From Candidatus Nitrotoga sp. 1052 (GTDB taxonomy: Bacteria; Pseudomonadota; Gammaproteobacteria; Burkholderiales; Gallionellaceae), in assembly GCF_927312905.1 (NCBI RefSeq), contig NZ_CAKMHQ010000051.1, positions 1 to 64,000 on the forward strand: 64,000 nucleotides of DNA, given 5' to 3'. Shown in pieces: positions 1 through 9,505 of the stretch (the stretch's first letter is position 1; every line of letters starts with the position of its first letter). The notes beneath the pieces were generated by a model. That model saw nothing but the letters and a program-made list of their open reading frames with translations, had not been told where the DNA came from and searched no databases. The position numbers were made by a program, and so were the translations under genes.

Positions 1-851
1 TTTTACACTTGCAATTTGTTATTTTTAATGGGGGGAAGTCCGACAGGCTGCTAGATAGGCTGTCGAACCTCGAGTTTTGTGGCTGCGTAGCGTATTGATT
101 TTTATATTTTTGCTCATTTTGTAAATATTTCTATGCCTTGAATCGCCATTTTGTTTCTGCAGCAATAACCATTTTTTTGACACTGAATGTCTAAAGTTGA
201 GCTATTTTTATTAAACTCAGCTTATGCCTTTAGATTGTGTAAAACATCCTTCAAATGAGGGATAAATTGAGATTATTTGATTTTTAGATCGGAAAGAGGA
301 TAGGTCGTCACAATTGTGCTCAAGATAGGCAACGGCGATCATGTGCAGCTTGATTTATTGCGGCTAGTTGAAGAGCTACGTATCAAATGTGGCAAGTGGC
401 ACTTCAAAATCTTTGATGAAGTTCCGTCCAAGGTGGTTATTATAGTTCACTGATTGAGTTGGTGGGGTGATGAATGCTGATTCAAAATATGAGTTGTATG
501 CTCGTTCTGCTAGTTACGCGGAGTTACCTTTCTCAGGTCAGAAAATATCTCCCCGCCCGTAAAGTTGGCTTGGGCCTTGGATAGCCAGTAGCGGAAGAAA
601 TTGGGGTTGTTCTGGGGTAAAATTGATAGCAGGGTGAATACAAATAGTCATTTTTACGAATTTATTTTAGATAAATAGAGTGTTATCAAAATGGTTGCTT
701 GGTTATTCGCCATTTTATGAAAAATGCAGGTTAGTCGGGTGTGCAATATTCCGTTGATGCATCGAGCGTAATCCCGAATGGCCATGATTGAAAAACTTCG
801 CCCATAGGGTCATGGTATTTAATACTTGTAAGAATAAGGAAATCAGTATTC
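1..851. other. Stretch without a recognisable gene; two weak small ORFs
   Basis: AT-rich leader before the rmuC operon. I see no known gene. Two short ORFs have some plausibility. One of 45 codons (GTG at 316, stop 453) reads VLKIGNGDHVQLDLLRLVEE at its start. One of 30 codons (ATG 470, stop 562) has a purine-rich GGTGGGG just upstream. Neither resembles a family I know, and both could be chance or decayed DNA. No hsdR fragment is visible here, which matters for the operon that follows. Confidence 0.4.
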
Positions 852-2489
852 ATGGATCTACCAAGTTATGGTTTAGTTTCATTGTCCATTGGATTATTAG
901 TCGGCGCAGGTGTTGTTTGGTTGATTCTGCGTGCCCGCATTTCTGCTACCGAATTGCGAGCTAAAAGCGAAAGCCAGGTTGAAATTACCAGGCTCAATGA
1001 GCGTCTGATTGCCTCACAGGAAGATGCAAAGCGTCTTGCCACTCAGCTTGCTGATCTGCAAAAGCAAGCAATGCTCTGGCGCGATCAGCTTGATGCAGCG
1101 GGAGATGAACGTGCGCAATTGGCCGAACGTGCGGATCGTGTTCCTAAACTTGTGGCTAATCTTGAAGCGGCAAATCAAGAGATAAGCACGCTTAAGCAAT
1201 CCATCGCGGATATTCGTGAAAAGGTGGGCATGGTTAACTCGACCATTGAGTCACAGGCTGAGCATATTGTGCAACTTCAGCAGGAACGCGTCACTCTGAT
1301 AGAGCGAAGCGATTTACTGACTCGAGATATTAATCTTTTGAATATGCAGGTATCCGAGCTCACTATGAGCCTGGATGCTGAGCGTAAGCAGTCACAAGAA
1401 AAATTGCAATTGTTGATTGACGCTCGCGAGCAGCTTTCAAATCAGTTCAAGTCCCTGGCCGGTGAAATTCTGGAAGACAAAAGTAAGCGATTTACTGAAC
1501 AGAATCAAACGAACATCGGCGCGCTGCTTGGGCCATTGAAGACTCAAATTCATGAATTCAAAGCCAAGGTTGAAGATATTCATCTTAAGGATACTGAGCA
1601 ACAAGCAACCCTAAAGGCCGAGCTAAATCAGTTGAAAGATTTAAACCGGCAGATTACCGAGGAGGCTCATGGTCTGGCAACAGCACTTAAAGGCCAATCC
1701 AAGATGCAGGGGAACTGGGGGGAAATGGTATTGGAAAATATCCTGGATCGTTCAGGATTGAGATCCGGTAAGGAATATCGTCGCGAAGTCAGCTTCAATA
1801 CCGAGACGGGCAGGAGCCGCCCAGACGTAATTATTTATCTTCCGCAAGTGAAACATCTAGTCATCGATTCCAAGGTATCCCTCAATGCCTATACCCGGTA
1901 TGTTAATGCAGAAGGAGAAATTGAGCGGCAATTGGCGCTGAAAGAGCACGTTGCAGCAATATCCAGCCGAATTAAGGAGCTGTCAGATCGCAACTATTTC
2001 GAGCTGCCCGGCCTAAACTCCCCTGAGATGGTCTTCATGTTCATTCCCATTGAATCCGCTTTTGTGGAAGCGCTGCGCGCAGACGAAACGTTATTCCAAA
2101 AAGCTATTGAACAGAATGTGCTGGTTGCGACGCCGACTACTTTGCTTACCAGCCTTAATATCGTGCGCCAACTCTGGAGATTTGAAGAACAAAACGCTCA
2201 TACCGCGGAACTCGCGGATCGTGCCGCCAAGGTATACAAAAAACTTAATACTTTCCTGTGCTCTATGGAAGGAGTCGGCAAGCAGCTCGACAAGGCCAAG
2301 GATTCATTTAATATGGCAATGAGTCAACTCTATTCCGGGAAAGATAATCTGATTAAGCAAGCAAACGATTTCAAAAAACTTGGCGTCGCAGTGCAAGGAA
2401 CTTTCCCTGAGAATCTGCTGGCCAAGGCTGAACTCGAATTAGAGCACCTGCCTGAATTACCCGCACACGAAAATGTACCATTGGAATAA
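852..2489 (+). CDS. rmuC: RmuC family protein (DNA recombination limiting protein)
   Basis: RmuC proteins limit DNA rearrangement at inverted repeats. They have an N-terminal membrane anchor, a long coiled coil and a C-terminal nuclease-like (PD-(D/E)XK-type) domain. All three are visible: a hydrophobic helix at about residues 7-27, heptad-rich sequence from about 30 to 270, then the conserved block GNWGEMVLENIL and the candidate active-site elements RPDVIIYLP (about 323) and VIDSK (about 337). The length, 545 aa, is usual. The stop is followed after two bases by the hsdM start, so this gene appears to head the operon. In many genomes rmuC stands alone. Here it sits where hsdR might be expected, and a role as the nuclease of the cluster is inference. 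The start at 852 places the membrane helix correctly. Confidence 0.9.
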   Translation: MDLPSYGLVSLSIGLLVGAGVVWLILRARISATELRAKSESQVEITRLNERLIASQEDAKRLATQLADLQKQAMLWRDQLDAAGDERAQLAERADRVPKLVANLEAANQEISTLKQSIADIREKVGMVNSTIESQAEHIVQLQQERVTLIERSDLLTRDINLLNMQVSELTMSLDAERKQSQEKLQLLIDAREQLSNQFKSLAGEILEDKSKRFTEQNQTNIGALLGPLKTQIHEFKAKVEDIHLKDTEQQATLKAELNQLKDLNRQITEEAHGLATALKGQSKMQGNWGEMVLENILDRSGLRSGKEYRREVSFNTETGRSRPDVIIYLPQVKHLVIDSKVSLNAYTRYVNAEGEIERQLALKEHVAAISSRIKELSDRNYFELPGLNSPEMVFMFIPIESAFVEALRADETLFQKAIEQNVLVATPTTLLTSLNIVRQLWRFEEQNAHTAELADRAAKVYKKLNTFLCSMEGVGKQLDKAKDSFNMAMSQLYSGKDNLIKQANDFKKLGVAVQGTFPENLLAKAELELEHLPELPAHENVPLE

Positions 2490-2491
2490 GC

Positions 2492-4015
2492 ATGATTGAT
2501 AACCAAGTCAAAAGTGACATAGACCGACTTTGGCTGGATTTTTCTACGGGAGGGATTTCCAACTCGCTCGTAATAATCGAACAGATATCCTTACTGATGT
2601 TCGCCCGCCTGCTGGATATGGAAGAAGCACAGCATGAGAAAAATGCCTTGTGCCCCGGCGAATCCCCACATCATCTTTTTCGGGTTGACCAGCAAACACT
2701 GCGCTGGAAAAACTGGAGCCGGATGAGCGATGGTGAGGCCATGCTTAAGTTCGTGCGCGACGAGGTTCTTCCCCATCTGCGCATTCTTGGCGGCAAAAAA
2801 TTCACATTTGGTGAGTACATGAAAAACGTCTCGCTCCAAATCTCAAAGGCCAGTCTGCTGGTCTCGGTGGTGGAGCAGATCGAAAAGTTGCCGCTGGACA
2901 ATAGCGACACCCAGGGCGACTTATATGAGTATTTGCTGAGCAAGCTCACCACGGCAGGCATACATGGCCAGTTTCGCACGCCGCACCACATCATCAAGCT
3001 CATGGTGGAGCTTATAGACCCCAAGCCGTCTGAAACAATTGGTGATCCAGCTTGCGGCACGGCTGGTTTTTTGGTGGCAGTAATGGAATACCTGCGCAAG
3101 TCTTACCCTGCACGGGAGTCCATCGAAACACTGGAAAGTGGCAGCAAAAGCCACTCTGGTGATCAGCTTGAACTTAATCAGGAGCACATTCAGCATGGCA
3201 TGTTCCACGGTTTTGATTTCGATGCCACTATGCTGCGCTTGGCTGCCATGAATCTGATGCTGCATGGGGTGGAAAATCCGGACCTTCACTACATGGATAC
3301 GCTTTCAAAAGAATTCCCGGAAAAATTCCCGGCCATTGCCGATGGCGACAAAGGTGGACTGGATATCATCCTCTCCAACCCGCCGTTTAAGGGCACGCTG
3401 GCGGAGGATGTGCATCCTTCGTTACTCAAAATTGTCCAAACTAGAAAATCCGAGTTGCTTTTCGTTGTCCTTATTCTGCGCATGCTCAAGAGTGGTGGCC
3501 GTTCCGCTACCATTGTGCCCGATGGGGTTCTGTTTGGCTCAAGTAAAGCCCATTTGGCCGTGCGTGAGTATTTGCTTGATCATAACCAGCTGGAGGGGGT
3601 GATCTCACTGCCATCCGGTGTATTCAGATCTTTTGCAGGACTTTCTACCGCTATTTTGGTGTTCACCAAGGGGGGGCGCTCGCAGGATGTATTTTTTTAC
3701 GACGCGCAAGCCGATGGACTCTCGCAGCAAGAAATGGGTCAAGAAAATGCCGACAATGATCTGTCCGACGTGTTGATCCAATATCGTCGCTGGCGTAATG
3801 GCGAGAGTGACTTTACTGATCGAACTGCAAAAGCTTTCAAGGTGTCCGCCGCAGACATTCGAGCCCATAATTTCGAGCTTTCAATAAACCGCTACAGGGA
3901 AACCATGCATCAGGAAGTGAAGTGCGAGGAACCCAAGGTGATTCTGGCGCGCATGCGAACGCTTGAGGCCGAGATTCAACGAGACATGGCCGAGTTGGAG
4001 GCTATGCTTCGATGA
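2492..4015 (+). CDS. hsdM: Type I restriction-modification system DNA methyltransferase subunit HsdM
   Basis: Predicted N6-adenine DNA methyltransferase that uses S-adenosylmethionine and acts with HsdS. The N-terminal HsdM helical domain (residues 1-150) is followed by the methylase core. SAM-binding motif I DPACGTAGFL lies at about 185 and catalytic motif IV NPPF at 296-299. The 507-aa length and intact motifs suggest an active enzyme. It lies two bases after rmuC and overlaps hsdS by four bases (ATGA), so the three are probably translationally coupled. No hsdR occurs within the window on either side. The system may therefore be methylation-only, or may use a non-standard effector (RmuC, or the downstream ATPase pair). 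Confidence 0.95.
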   Translation: MIDNQVKSDIDRLWLDFSTGGISNSLVIIEQISLLMFARLLDMEEAQHEKNALCPGESPHHLFRVDQQTLRWKNWSRMSDGEAMLKFVRDEVLPHLRILGGKKFTFGEYMKNVSLQISKASLLVSVVEQIEKLPLDNSDTQGDLYEYLLSKLTTAGIHGQFRTPHHIIKLMVELIDPKPSETIGDPACGTAGFLVAVMEYLRKSYPARESIETLESGSKSHSGDQLELNQEHIQHGMFHGFDFDATMLRLAAMNLMLHGVENPDLHYMDTLSKEFPEKFPAIADGDKGGLDIILSNPPFKGTLAEDVHPSLLKIVQTRKSELLFVVLILRMLKSGGRSATIVPDGVLFGSSKAHLAVREYLLDHNQLEGVISLPSGVFRSFAGLSTAILVFTKGGRSQDVFFYDAQADGLSQQEMGQENADNDLSDVLIQYRRWRNGESDFTDRTAKAFKVSAADIRAHNFELSINRYRETMHQEVKCEEPKVILARMRTLEAEIQRDMAELEAMLR

Positions 4016-4749
4016 GGTTCGTTAGGCTGGGAGATGTGGCACGAATCGTTTGTGGAGGGTCGCTTGACCGATCAATCTCTTCCTGTTGGAATGGTACGAT
4101 TCCTTGGGTTACTGCGAAGGACATTCTCGGCGCACGCATCAATGATTCATTGGAAAGGATTACAGAATTTGGCCTGAAAGAGTCAGCATCCAATTTAGTG
4201 CCAGTCGGAAGCATACTAGTGCCAGCGAGCATGACTCTCGAAAATGTTGTCATTAATGACGTGCCGGTTGCCATCAATAAAGACTTAAAGGCAATTATCG
4301 TCGAATCCCCTGATATTGACAGGAATTACATTCAGCAGTTCTTGCTCTCAAAGGCAAGTAATCTAGAGTTGAGCGGCAAAGAAGGGATGAATAATGGGGG
4401 GCATGCAACTGAAATTCTGGCTGATATTGATATCCCGCTTCTACCCCTTGAAGAGCAACGGCGTATCGCCATAATCCTCGACAAAGCTGATGCTATCTGT
4501 AAAAAACGTCGTGTCACACTAAACCTGGCAGACAATTTTTTGCATTCGATTTTTTTGGATATGTTTGGCGATTCGGCGACGAATCCGAATGAATGGCCAA
4601 CTCCCCCAATTGCTGTTCAGAAACGCTATACGCAAATTCATAACAAGATGATTTCAATTAAAGAAAAGCTTGCAACCGAGCTGGTTCAATCAAATTTTCT
4701 TTTCAACAGTCTTGCCGCATCTGTCTTTACCTCGTCTGAGGCAGCCTGA
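4012..4749 (+). CDS. hsdS: Half-size type I specificity subunit HsdS (single TRD)
   Basis: HsdS gives type I enzymes their DNA specificity through two target-recognition domains (TRDs), each followed by a conserved helix. This protein is only 245 aa where 380-450 is usual. Residues 1-140 form one TRD, and LPLEEQRRIAIILDKADA (about 145-162) is the central conserved helix. The text FLDMFGDSATNPNEWP (to 196) normally opens the second TRD. It runs directly into TPPIAVQKRYTQIHNKM and LFNSLAASVF, which resemble the C-terminal conserved helix. The second TRD thus looks deleted in frame near residues 196/197. Half-size HsdS proteins can dimerise and read a palindromic site, so function may be retained. 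It overlaps hsdM and is followed 20 bases later by the ATPase gene. Confidence 0.88.
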   Translation: MRFVRLGDVARIVCGGSLDRSISSCWNGTIPWVTAKDILGARINDSLERITEFGLKESASNLVPVGSILVPASMTLENVVINDVPVAINKDLKAIIVESPDIDRNYIQQFLLSKASNLELSGKEGMNNGGHATEILADIDIPLLPLEEQRRIAIILDKADAICKKRRVTLNLADNFLHSIFLDMFGDSATNPNEWPTPPIAVQKRYTQIHNKMISIKEKLATELVQSNFLFNSLAASVFTSSEAA

Positions 4750-4769
4750 GCAATGAGGATAAATAAAAT

Positions 4770-6470
4770 ATGAGTGCACCGACCGCTATTAGTCAGACGG
4801 GCCTGACCAAAATTTATATTGAGAATTTTAAAGGGATCGGTTCCGAAGTTCGGATTGACCTAAAACCGATTACTCTGCTTTTTGGTGCAAACAGCGTTGG
4901 CAAAAGCACCATCATGCAAGCGCTGCAGTATGTGCGTGAAGTACTGGAGCGCAACAACGCCAACCCCGACCGCACTCTACAGGGTGGAAATTTTGTTGAT
5001 CTGGGAGGGTTTCGCAATCTCGTTCATCTGCGTGACACAACCCGCCATATTGCCATTCAGATCGAGTTGTCTTTAGGTGGCAAAGGGCTGCCCGATTTGG
5101 TGCCGGAAGCCTTTGACGATTGGCAAACAGATGATTCCAAGGTGTGGGCTTTTTACAACCTGTTGCATGAAACACGGAATCGCGTTGAGTCGGTAAGCGT
5201 GAAGTTGGTGATTGCCTGGAGTCATCTGCGCGATAAAGCTGTGGTGGTCGGCTATCAAGTGGGTGCCAATGGCGAATGGCTGGCCGAAATAAATGCTACA
5301 GATGATGGTCGGGACGTCAGCATCAGTATTAACGAGATCAACCCCATTTTTATGCGCCCGTTCACGCAGGAAGATCTGAGCAATAATCTTGAATATTATT
5401 TGCGATCGAATGCGAATTCGACCGCATCCAGCGACTCTGTAGCCCCCAAAATTGAAACTCACTATACGATATGGCCGCACATTATCGAGACGGTAACGGA
5501 TGCGGGCATGGAAAAGACCGGCGAGGGGTTGCGCGAGTGGCTTTCCGGTTTTGATAGCGCGTTGCCTCGATTGGGCGAACTGCTGCATATCCCGGCGCCA
5601 GATGTAATCGGGGCGGAGAATGTTTATATCGCCCGAGAGTTCACCGCCTTTATTTCATCTCTGATTGTCGGCCCCGGTTTGCTGGTGCGCGATGAATTGC
5701 GCAAAATGCGCTATGTCGGGCCCATTCGCCATGTGCCCGCTCGCGATTTCGATGCCAGCCTGACCAAGGACGAAGCAGGCTGGGCAGACGGTTTGGCTGG
5801 GTGGGAAGCTTTGCTGACTGGACAGCAAAGCCTGATCGATGATGTCAGTCGCTGGATGGCGGACGAAGACAAGCTCAATACCGGTTATGCAATTGAGCGC
5901 CGCTGGGTGCGCGAAGTGCGCTCGGAGTGGCTGGATCTGATTGGCTCTGAAGAATTGAATCCGCAGCGTAAGTGGATGCTGAATAAAGCAATCGAAGCCT
6001 TGCTGACCAAGCCTCGCATCGGTTTGATCGATACTAAATCGGGTCTGGAAATGCAGTCACGAGATGTCGGAATCGGCATCTCGCAAGTGCTGCCAGTGGT
6101 GGTGGCTGCGCTGGAGCCTTCTGCAAGCCTGGTGACTATCGAGCAGCCGGAGCTTCATATTCACCCTTCGGTGCAGGTGGGTCTGGGTGACTTGCTAATT
6201 TACAGTGTACTCCGCCACGATATGAGCTTTTTGATTGAAACGCACAGCGAGCATCTGATTCTGCGCTTGCTGCGCCGGATTCGCGAAACATCGGAAGGTA
6301 ATTTACCGCCGGGCTTTCCGTCTGTTTCTCCAGAAATGATCGGGGTTTATTATGTGGGTCGCGGAGAGAGTGGGGTTCAGATTAAATCCTTGCCGGTTGA
6401 TGAAGCAGGTGAATTCACGGAAAGCTGGCCTAAAGGATTTTTTGATGAACGAGCCGGAGAGCTGTTCTGA
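4770..6470 (+). CDS. AAA family ATPase with DUF3696 C-terminus
   Basis: An ABC/SMC-like ATPase of the AAA15/OLD-related group that often accompanies defence effectors. Walker A GANSVGKST is at residues 39-47 after the typical N-terminal strand (IENFKGIG). The signature region DVGIGISQVLPVVVAAL is near 430-450, Walker B TIEQPELHIHP near 456-466 and the switch histidine FLIETHSEH near 487. The C-terminal end has the DUF3696 ending with WPKGFF. At 566 aa it seems complete. It overlaps the next gene by one base (TGATG), so the two are almost certainly co-translated as an ATPase-effector pair. The start at 4770 is chosen from the operon spacing and a plausible N-terminus. Its substrate is unknown. 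A sensor or regulator role for the partner is inference. Confidence 0.85.
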   Translation: MSAPTAISQTGLTKIYIENFKGIGSEVRIDLKPITLLFGANSVGKSTIMQALQYVREVLERNNANPDRTLQGGNFVDLGGFRNLVHLRDTTRHIAIQIELSLGGKGLPDLVPEAFDDWQTDDSKVWAFYNLLHETRNRVESVSVKLVIAWSHLRDKAVVVGYQVGANGEWLAEINATDDGRDVSISINEINPIFMRPFTQEDLSNNLEYYLRSNANSTASSDSVAPKIETHYTIWPHIIETVTDAGMEKTGEGLREWLSGFDSALPRLGELLHIPAPDVIGAENVYIAREFTAFISSLIVGPGLLVRDELRKMRYVGPIRHVPARDFDASLTKDEAGWADGLAGWEALLTGQQSLIDDVSRWMADEDKLNTGYAIERRWVREVRSEWLDLIGSEELNPQRKWMLNKAIEALLTKPRIGLIDTKSGLEMQSRDVGIGISQVLPVVVAALEPSASLVTIEQPELHIHPSVQVGLGDLLIYSVLRHDMSFLIETHSEHLILRLLRRIRETSEGNLPPGFPSVSPEMIGVYYVGRGESGVQIKSLPVDEAGEFTESWPKGFFDERAGELF

Positions 6471-7330
6471 TGATCAAAGAATTTGCATTAGATCCGGATG
6501 CCATTACTTCGTCTTATCGCGAGTTCTGCTACTTCACAGAGAAGTTCGGCGTGAGCCAGGGGCGAGTTATTTCCGCATTTCCAAAGAAGTGGAGAAAGCT
6601 GGTTTGTGATTCAGCTTTGCGCGAGCATAAGGGTAAAGTCGAGTTTTCTAAAATTGTGGAACGTCTGAATAAATTTGGTAGTGATATCGTTTTTGATACG
6701 GGTCGACCGAGTGGCGAAGGTTCTCAGACTTGGATTGATCGGGCATTAGTGGAGCATGCACGCAAACCCTTTGCTGCGATTATCTCAGCTACTGCTGTAG
6801 ATCACCCGGATGTGCTGCTGAAAGATGAAGTTGATGAAGAAAACCCGCGCTTCAAAGCCGCTCGACAGTGTGCTATTCCTCGAACAGCTCAAGCCCTGAT
6901 AGGCTGTGCTGAGTTTTTGATTCGGCACGCTAAAATAATTAAGCTGGTTGATCCGCATTTTGACCCTACCAAGCCTCGCTACCAGCGACCGCTAGAGCAG
7001 ATATGTTCGCTATTGTCCGGCAGAAAAGCCATTGTGGAAATACATCGCAGCGATGAGATCGCGAACGACGAACTGATTCGCCGCTTCCAGCAGAGCGTTT
7101 CCATGTTGCCTTCAGGAGTGAGGATGCAATTGCATATTTACGAGAAAGCACAAATGCACAACCGCTTTATCATTACCGAGAGTGGCGGACTGATTTACGG
7201 GGTGGGCCTTAGTGACAATGAGGACGGTGGTGGTGCGCCGGATGAAGAGGTCACCTTGATGGAAACAGCCGTTAAAAATACTCGCTGGAATGACTACAGC
7301 AAAACTTCGCCTGTAGCTATATGGCCATGA
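6470..7330 (+). CDS. PLD-like (phospholipase D superfamily) protein, putative effector
   Basis: 286 aa, with no family I can name outright. The C-terminal half resembles a phospholipase-D-type nuclease fold. LVDPHFDP (about 163) and a strand rich in hydrophobic residues before RSDE are followed by MHNRFIITESGGLIYGVGLS (229-248), which follows the HxK...G-S pattern with HNR in place of HxK and without the usual Asp. The N-terminal 130 residues are mixed helix and strand and unrecognised. It is coupled by a one-base overlap to the DUF3696 ATPase and ends the operon. The neighbouring methyltransferase genes suggest an anti-phage effector role. The degenerate motif leaves nuclease activity in doubt. 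A remote-homology search would settle the fold. Confidence 0.6.
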   Translation: MIKEFALDPDAITSSYREFCYFTEKFGVSQGRVISAFPKKWRKLVCDSALREHKGKVEFSKIVERLNKFGSDIVFDTGRPSGEGSQTWIDRALVEHARKPFAAIISATAVDHPDVLLKDEVDEENPRFKAARQCAIPRTAQALIGCAEFLIRHAKIIKLVDPHFDPTKPRYQRPLEQICSLLSGRKAIVEIHRSDEIANDELIRRFQQSVSMLPSGVRMQLHIYEKAQMHNRFIITESGGLIYGVGLSDNEDGGGAPDEEVTLMETAVKNTRWNDYSKTSPVAIWP

Positions 7331-7415
7331 TAAAAATATTTATGCAGGTAAGTTCAGTTGGAAAAAAAAGAACATGCGCAGCCTATTGATTAACACTACT
7401 AACACCATCCAATGG

Positions 7416-7454
7416 TTTACTTTGCAATGACTGCATTATTTACTTTGAAATGAC
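7416..7454 (+). repeat. Short tandem direct repeat over the aroA start
   Basis: TTTACTTTGCAATGAC (7416-7431) recurs as TTTACTTTGAAATGAC (7439-7454), 15 of 16 bases equal and 23 bases apart. The second copy contains the ATG of aroA-cmk. The first contains an ATG in a different frame. This may be a small duplication at the junction between the accessory operon and the core genes. No strong ribosome binding site is visible before either ATG. Confidence 0.7.
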
Positions 7455-9411
7455 ATATCAAAAATTTATTGATCTTCCTCCCATGCTGAGCGCCCAAGGT
7501 ACTGTGCGTCTTCCCGGTTCCAAAAGTATTTCCAACCGCATGCTGTTGCTCGCTGCATTGTCTTATGGGGTAACTGAAATCCGTGATCTTTTGCATTCGG
7601 ACGATACAGAGCACATGCTGAAAGGATTGCGCACTTTGGGCGTATCAGTTGAGGCATTGGGAGACCACGCTTATCGTGTGCAAGGGTGTGCTGGTGATTT
7701 TCCGGTTAAGGATGCCCAGCTGTTTCTCGGCAATGCGGGTACAGCTTTTCGGCCTTTGACAGCTGCACTGGCATTAGCGGGAGGGCATTATCAATTGTCT
7801 GGCGTGCCGCGTATGCACGAGCGCCCAATCGCTGATTTGGTAGATGCATTGCGTGGGTTGGGTGCGGATATTCGTTATATGGGTACGGAAGGTTTTCCGC
7901 CGCTCGAAATACATCCTGCTACGCTATCTAGCGGCAGCCGCATCTCGGTGCGCGGTGATGTTTCCAGTCAGTTTCTCAGCGCGTTACTGATGGCGCTGCC
8001 TTTGATGCGTTGGGCAACCACGGTGGAGGTGAAAGGCGAGCTGATTTCCAAGCCCTATGTCGAAATCACATTGGCGATGATGGCGCGTTTTGGTGTGCAG
8101 GTTGTACGAGACGGCTGGAGTTCGTTTACGGTTTCTGCCGGTAGCCGCTATGTCGCGCCGGGTTTGATTCATGTCGAGGGAGATGCCTCATCCGCTTCGT
8201 ATTTTTTAGCTGCGGGTGCCATCGGTGACGGCCCAGTGCGAGTTGAGGGTGTAGGTCACGATAGTATTCAGGGCGATGTGCGCTTTGCCGAAGCATTACA
8301 GCTGATGGGTGCGCGCATCGCAATGGGGCCGAACTGGATGGAAGCGCGTGCACCGGAAAACGGCAGAATGAAAGGCATAGACTTGGATTGCAATCATATC
8401 CCCGATGCGGCGATGACGCTGGCGGTGTGTGCATTGTTTGCCGACGGTGTAACCACGCTGCGGAATATCGCCAGCTGGCGTGTTAAGGAAACCGATCGCA
8501 TCGCTGCGATGGCCGCTGAATTGCGTAAACTTGGCGCAACGGTGGAAGAGGGCGCGGATTTCATTCGCATCATGCCTCCTCAATCCTCGATCTTGGCTCC
8601 TCAATGCTCGATCGATACCTACGATGACCATCGCATGGCAATGTGTTTCTCGCTTGCCGCATTTAGTCAGACGGGCGTGCGTATCAACGATCCTCAATGC
8701 GTCGCCAAGACCTTTCCGGATTACTTTGAATGTTTTGCCAGAGTGGTTAAGGCTGTACCAGTCATTGCCATTGATGGCCCTTCTGCTTCCGGTAAAGGTA
8801 CCGTGGCGCAACTGGTTGCAGCACAGCTTGGATTTCATTATCTTGATAGCGGTGCCTTGTATCGCCTATTGGCGCTAGCTGCACAACAGAATGGAGTAGC
8901 GTTGGATGCGGAAGATCAATTGGCTGATCTGGCGGCGCGCATGGATATTCGCTTCGAGGGAATGGATTCCTGGCTGGATGGCGTGCAGGTGAATGATGAG
9001 TTGCGTTCTGAGCAATCAGCAGTTGCGGCATCCAGAGTGGCGACATTGCCAGCGGTGCGTACCGCATTATTGGGCAAGCAACATGCTTTCCGTCGGGCAC
9101 CGGGGTTGGTTGCAGATGGTCGTGATATGGCGTCAGTGGTGTTTCCTGATGCGGCTTTGAAAATATTTCTGACTGCCAGTGCAGAGGTCCGCGCTGAACG
9201 GCGTTATAAACAGTTGATGGAAAAAGGAATGAGTGCTAGTATTCCAGACCTTTTAGAAAATATTCGCGTGCGCGATGAGAGAGATAGTCAGCGTAGCGTG
9301 GCTCCATTGCAACAGATGCCCGGAGCCAGTTTGCTCGACACTACCAACTTGACTATCGAGCAGGCAGTGCAGGAAGTGGTAGCACGTTACCATTCCATGT
9401 CCATGCATTGA
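7450..9411 (+). CDS. aroA-cmk: Bifunctional EPSP synthase / cytidylate kinase (AroA-Cmk fusion)
   Basis: One continuous frame of 653 aa carries two enzymes. Residues 1-430 are 3-phosphoshikimate 1-carboxyvinyltransferase of the shikimate pathway (N-terminal [17 protein letters not shown], then [15 protein letters not shown], and the C-terminal DHRMAMCF). Residues 435-650 are CMP kinase, with the P-loop GPSASGKGT near 443 and the [13 protein letters not shown] motif. Fused aroA-cmk genes are annotated in several betaproteobacteria, so this is probably genuine. The linker between the domains is only a few residues. rpsA follows, as in many proteobacteria (cmk-rpsA-ihfB). The shikimate and pyrimidine steps are unrelated, so the fusion mainly reflects gene neighbourhood. 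Confidence 0.95.
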   Translation: MTYQKFIDLPPMLSAQGTVRLPGSKSISNRMLLLAALSYGVTEIRDLLHSDDTEHMLKGLRTLGVSVEALGDHAYRVQGCAGDFPVKDAQLFLGNAGTAFRPLTAALALAGGHYQLSGVPRMHERPIADLVDALRGLGADIRYMGTEGFPPLEIHPATLSSGSRISVRGDVSSQFLSALLMALPLMRWATTVEVKGELISKPYVEITLAMMARFGVQVVRDGWSSFTVSAGSRYVAPGLIHVEGDASSASYFLAAGAIGDGPVRVEGVGHDSIQGDVRFAEALQLMGARIAMGPNWMEARAPENGRMKGIDLDCNHIPDAAMTLAVCALFADGVTTLRNIASWRVKETDRIAAMAAELRKLGATVEEGADFIRIMPPQSSILAPQCSIDTYDDHRMAMCFSLAAFSQTGVRINDPQCVAKTFPDYFECFARVVKAVPVIAIDGPSASGKGTVAQLVAAQLGFHYLDSGALYRLLALAAQQNGVALDAEDQLADLAARMDIRFEGMDSWLDGVQVNDELRSEQSAVAASRVATLPAVRTALLGKQHAFRRAPGLVADGRDMASVVFPDAALKIFLTASAEVRAERRYKQLMEKGMSASIPDLLENIRVRDERDSQRSVAPLQQMPGASLLDTTNLTIEQAVQEVVARYHSMSMH

Positions 9412-9468
9412 GCTCCGCGCATGAGTTCGATATGAAAATGAAAGTTGTATTGATGTACGTTTGATAGC

Positions 9469-9498
9469 CCCGCAACGAACCTATCGTTCGGGTTTTTT
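9469..9498 (+). terminator. Rho-independent terminator or attenuator between aroA-cmk and rpsA
   Basis: CCCG-AACGA (9469-9478, with one bulged C) pairs with TCGTT-CGGG (9484-9492) around a five-base loop and is followed by six T (9493-9498). It sits in the leader of rpsA, so it may end aroA-cmk transcription or attenuate read-through into rpsA. Confidence 0.75.
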
Positions 9499-9505
9499 AA
9501 CCAGC

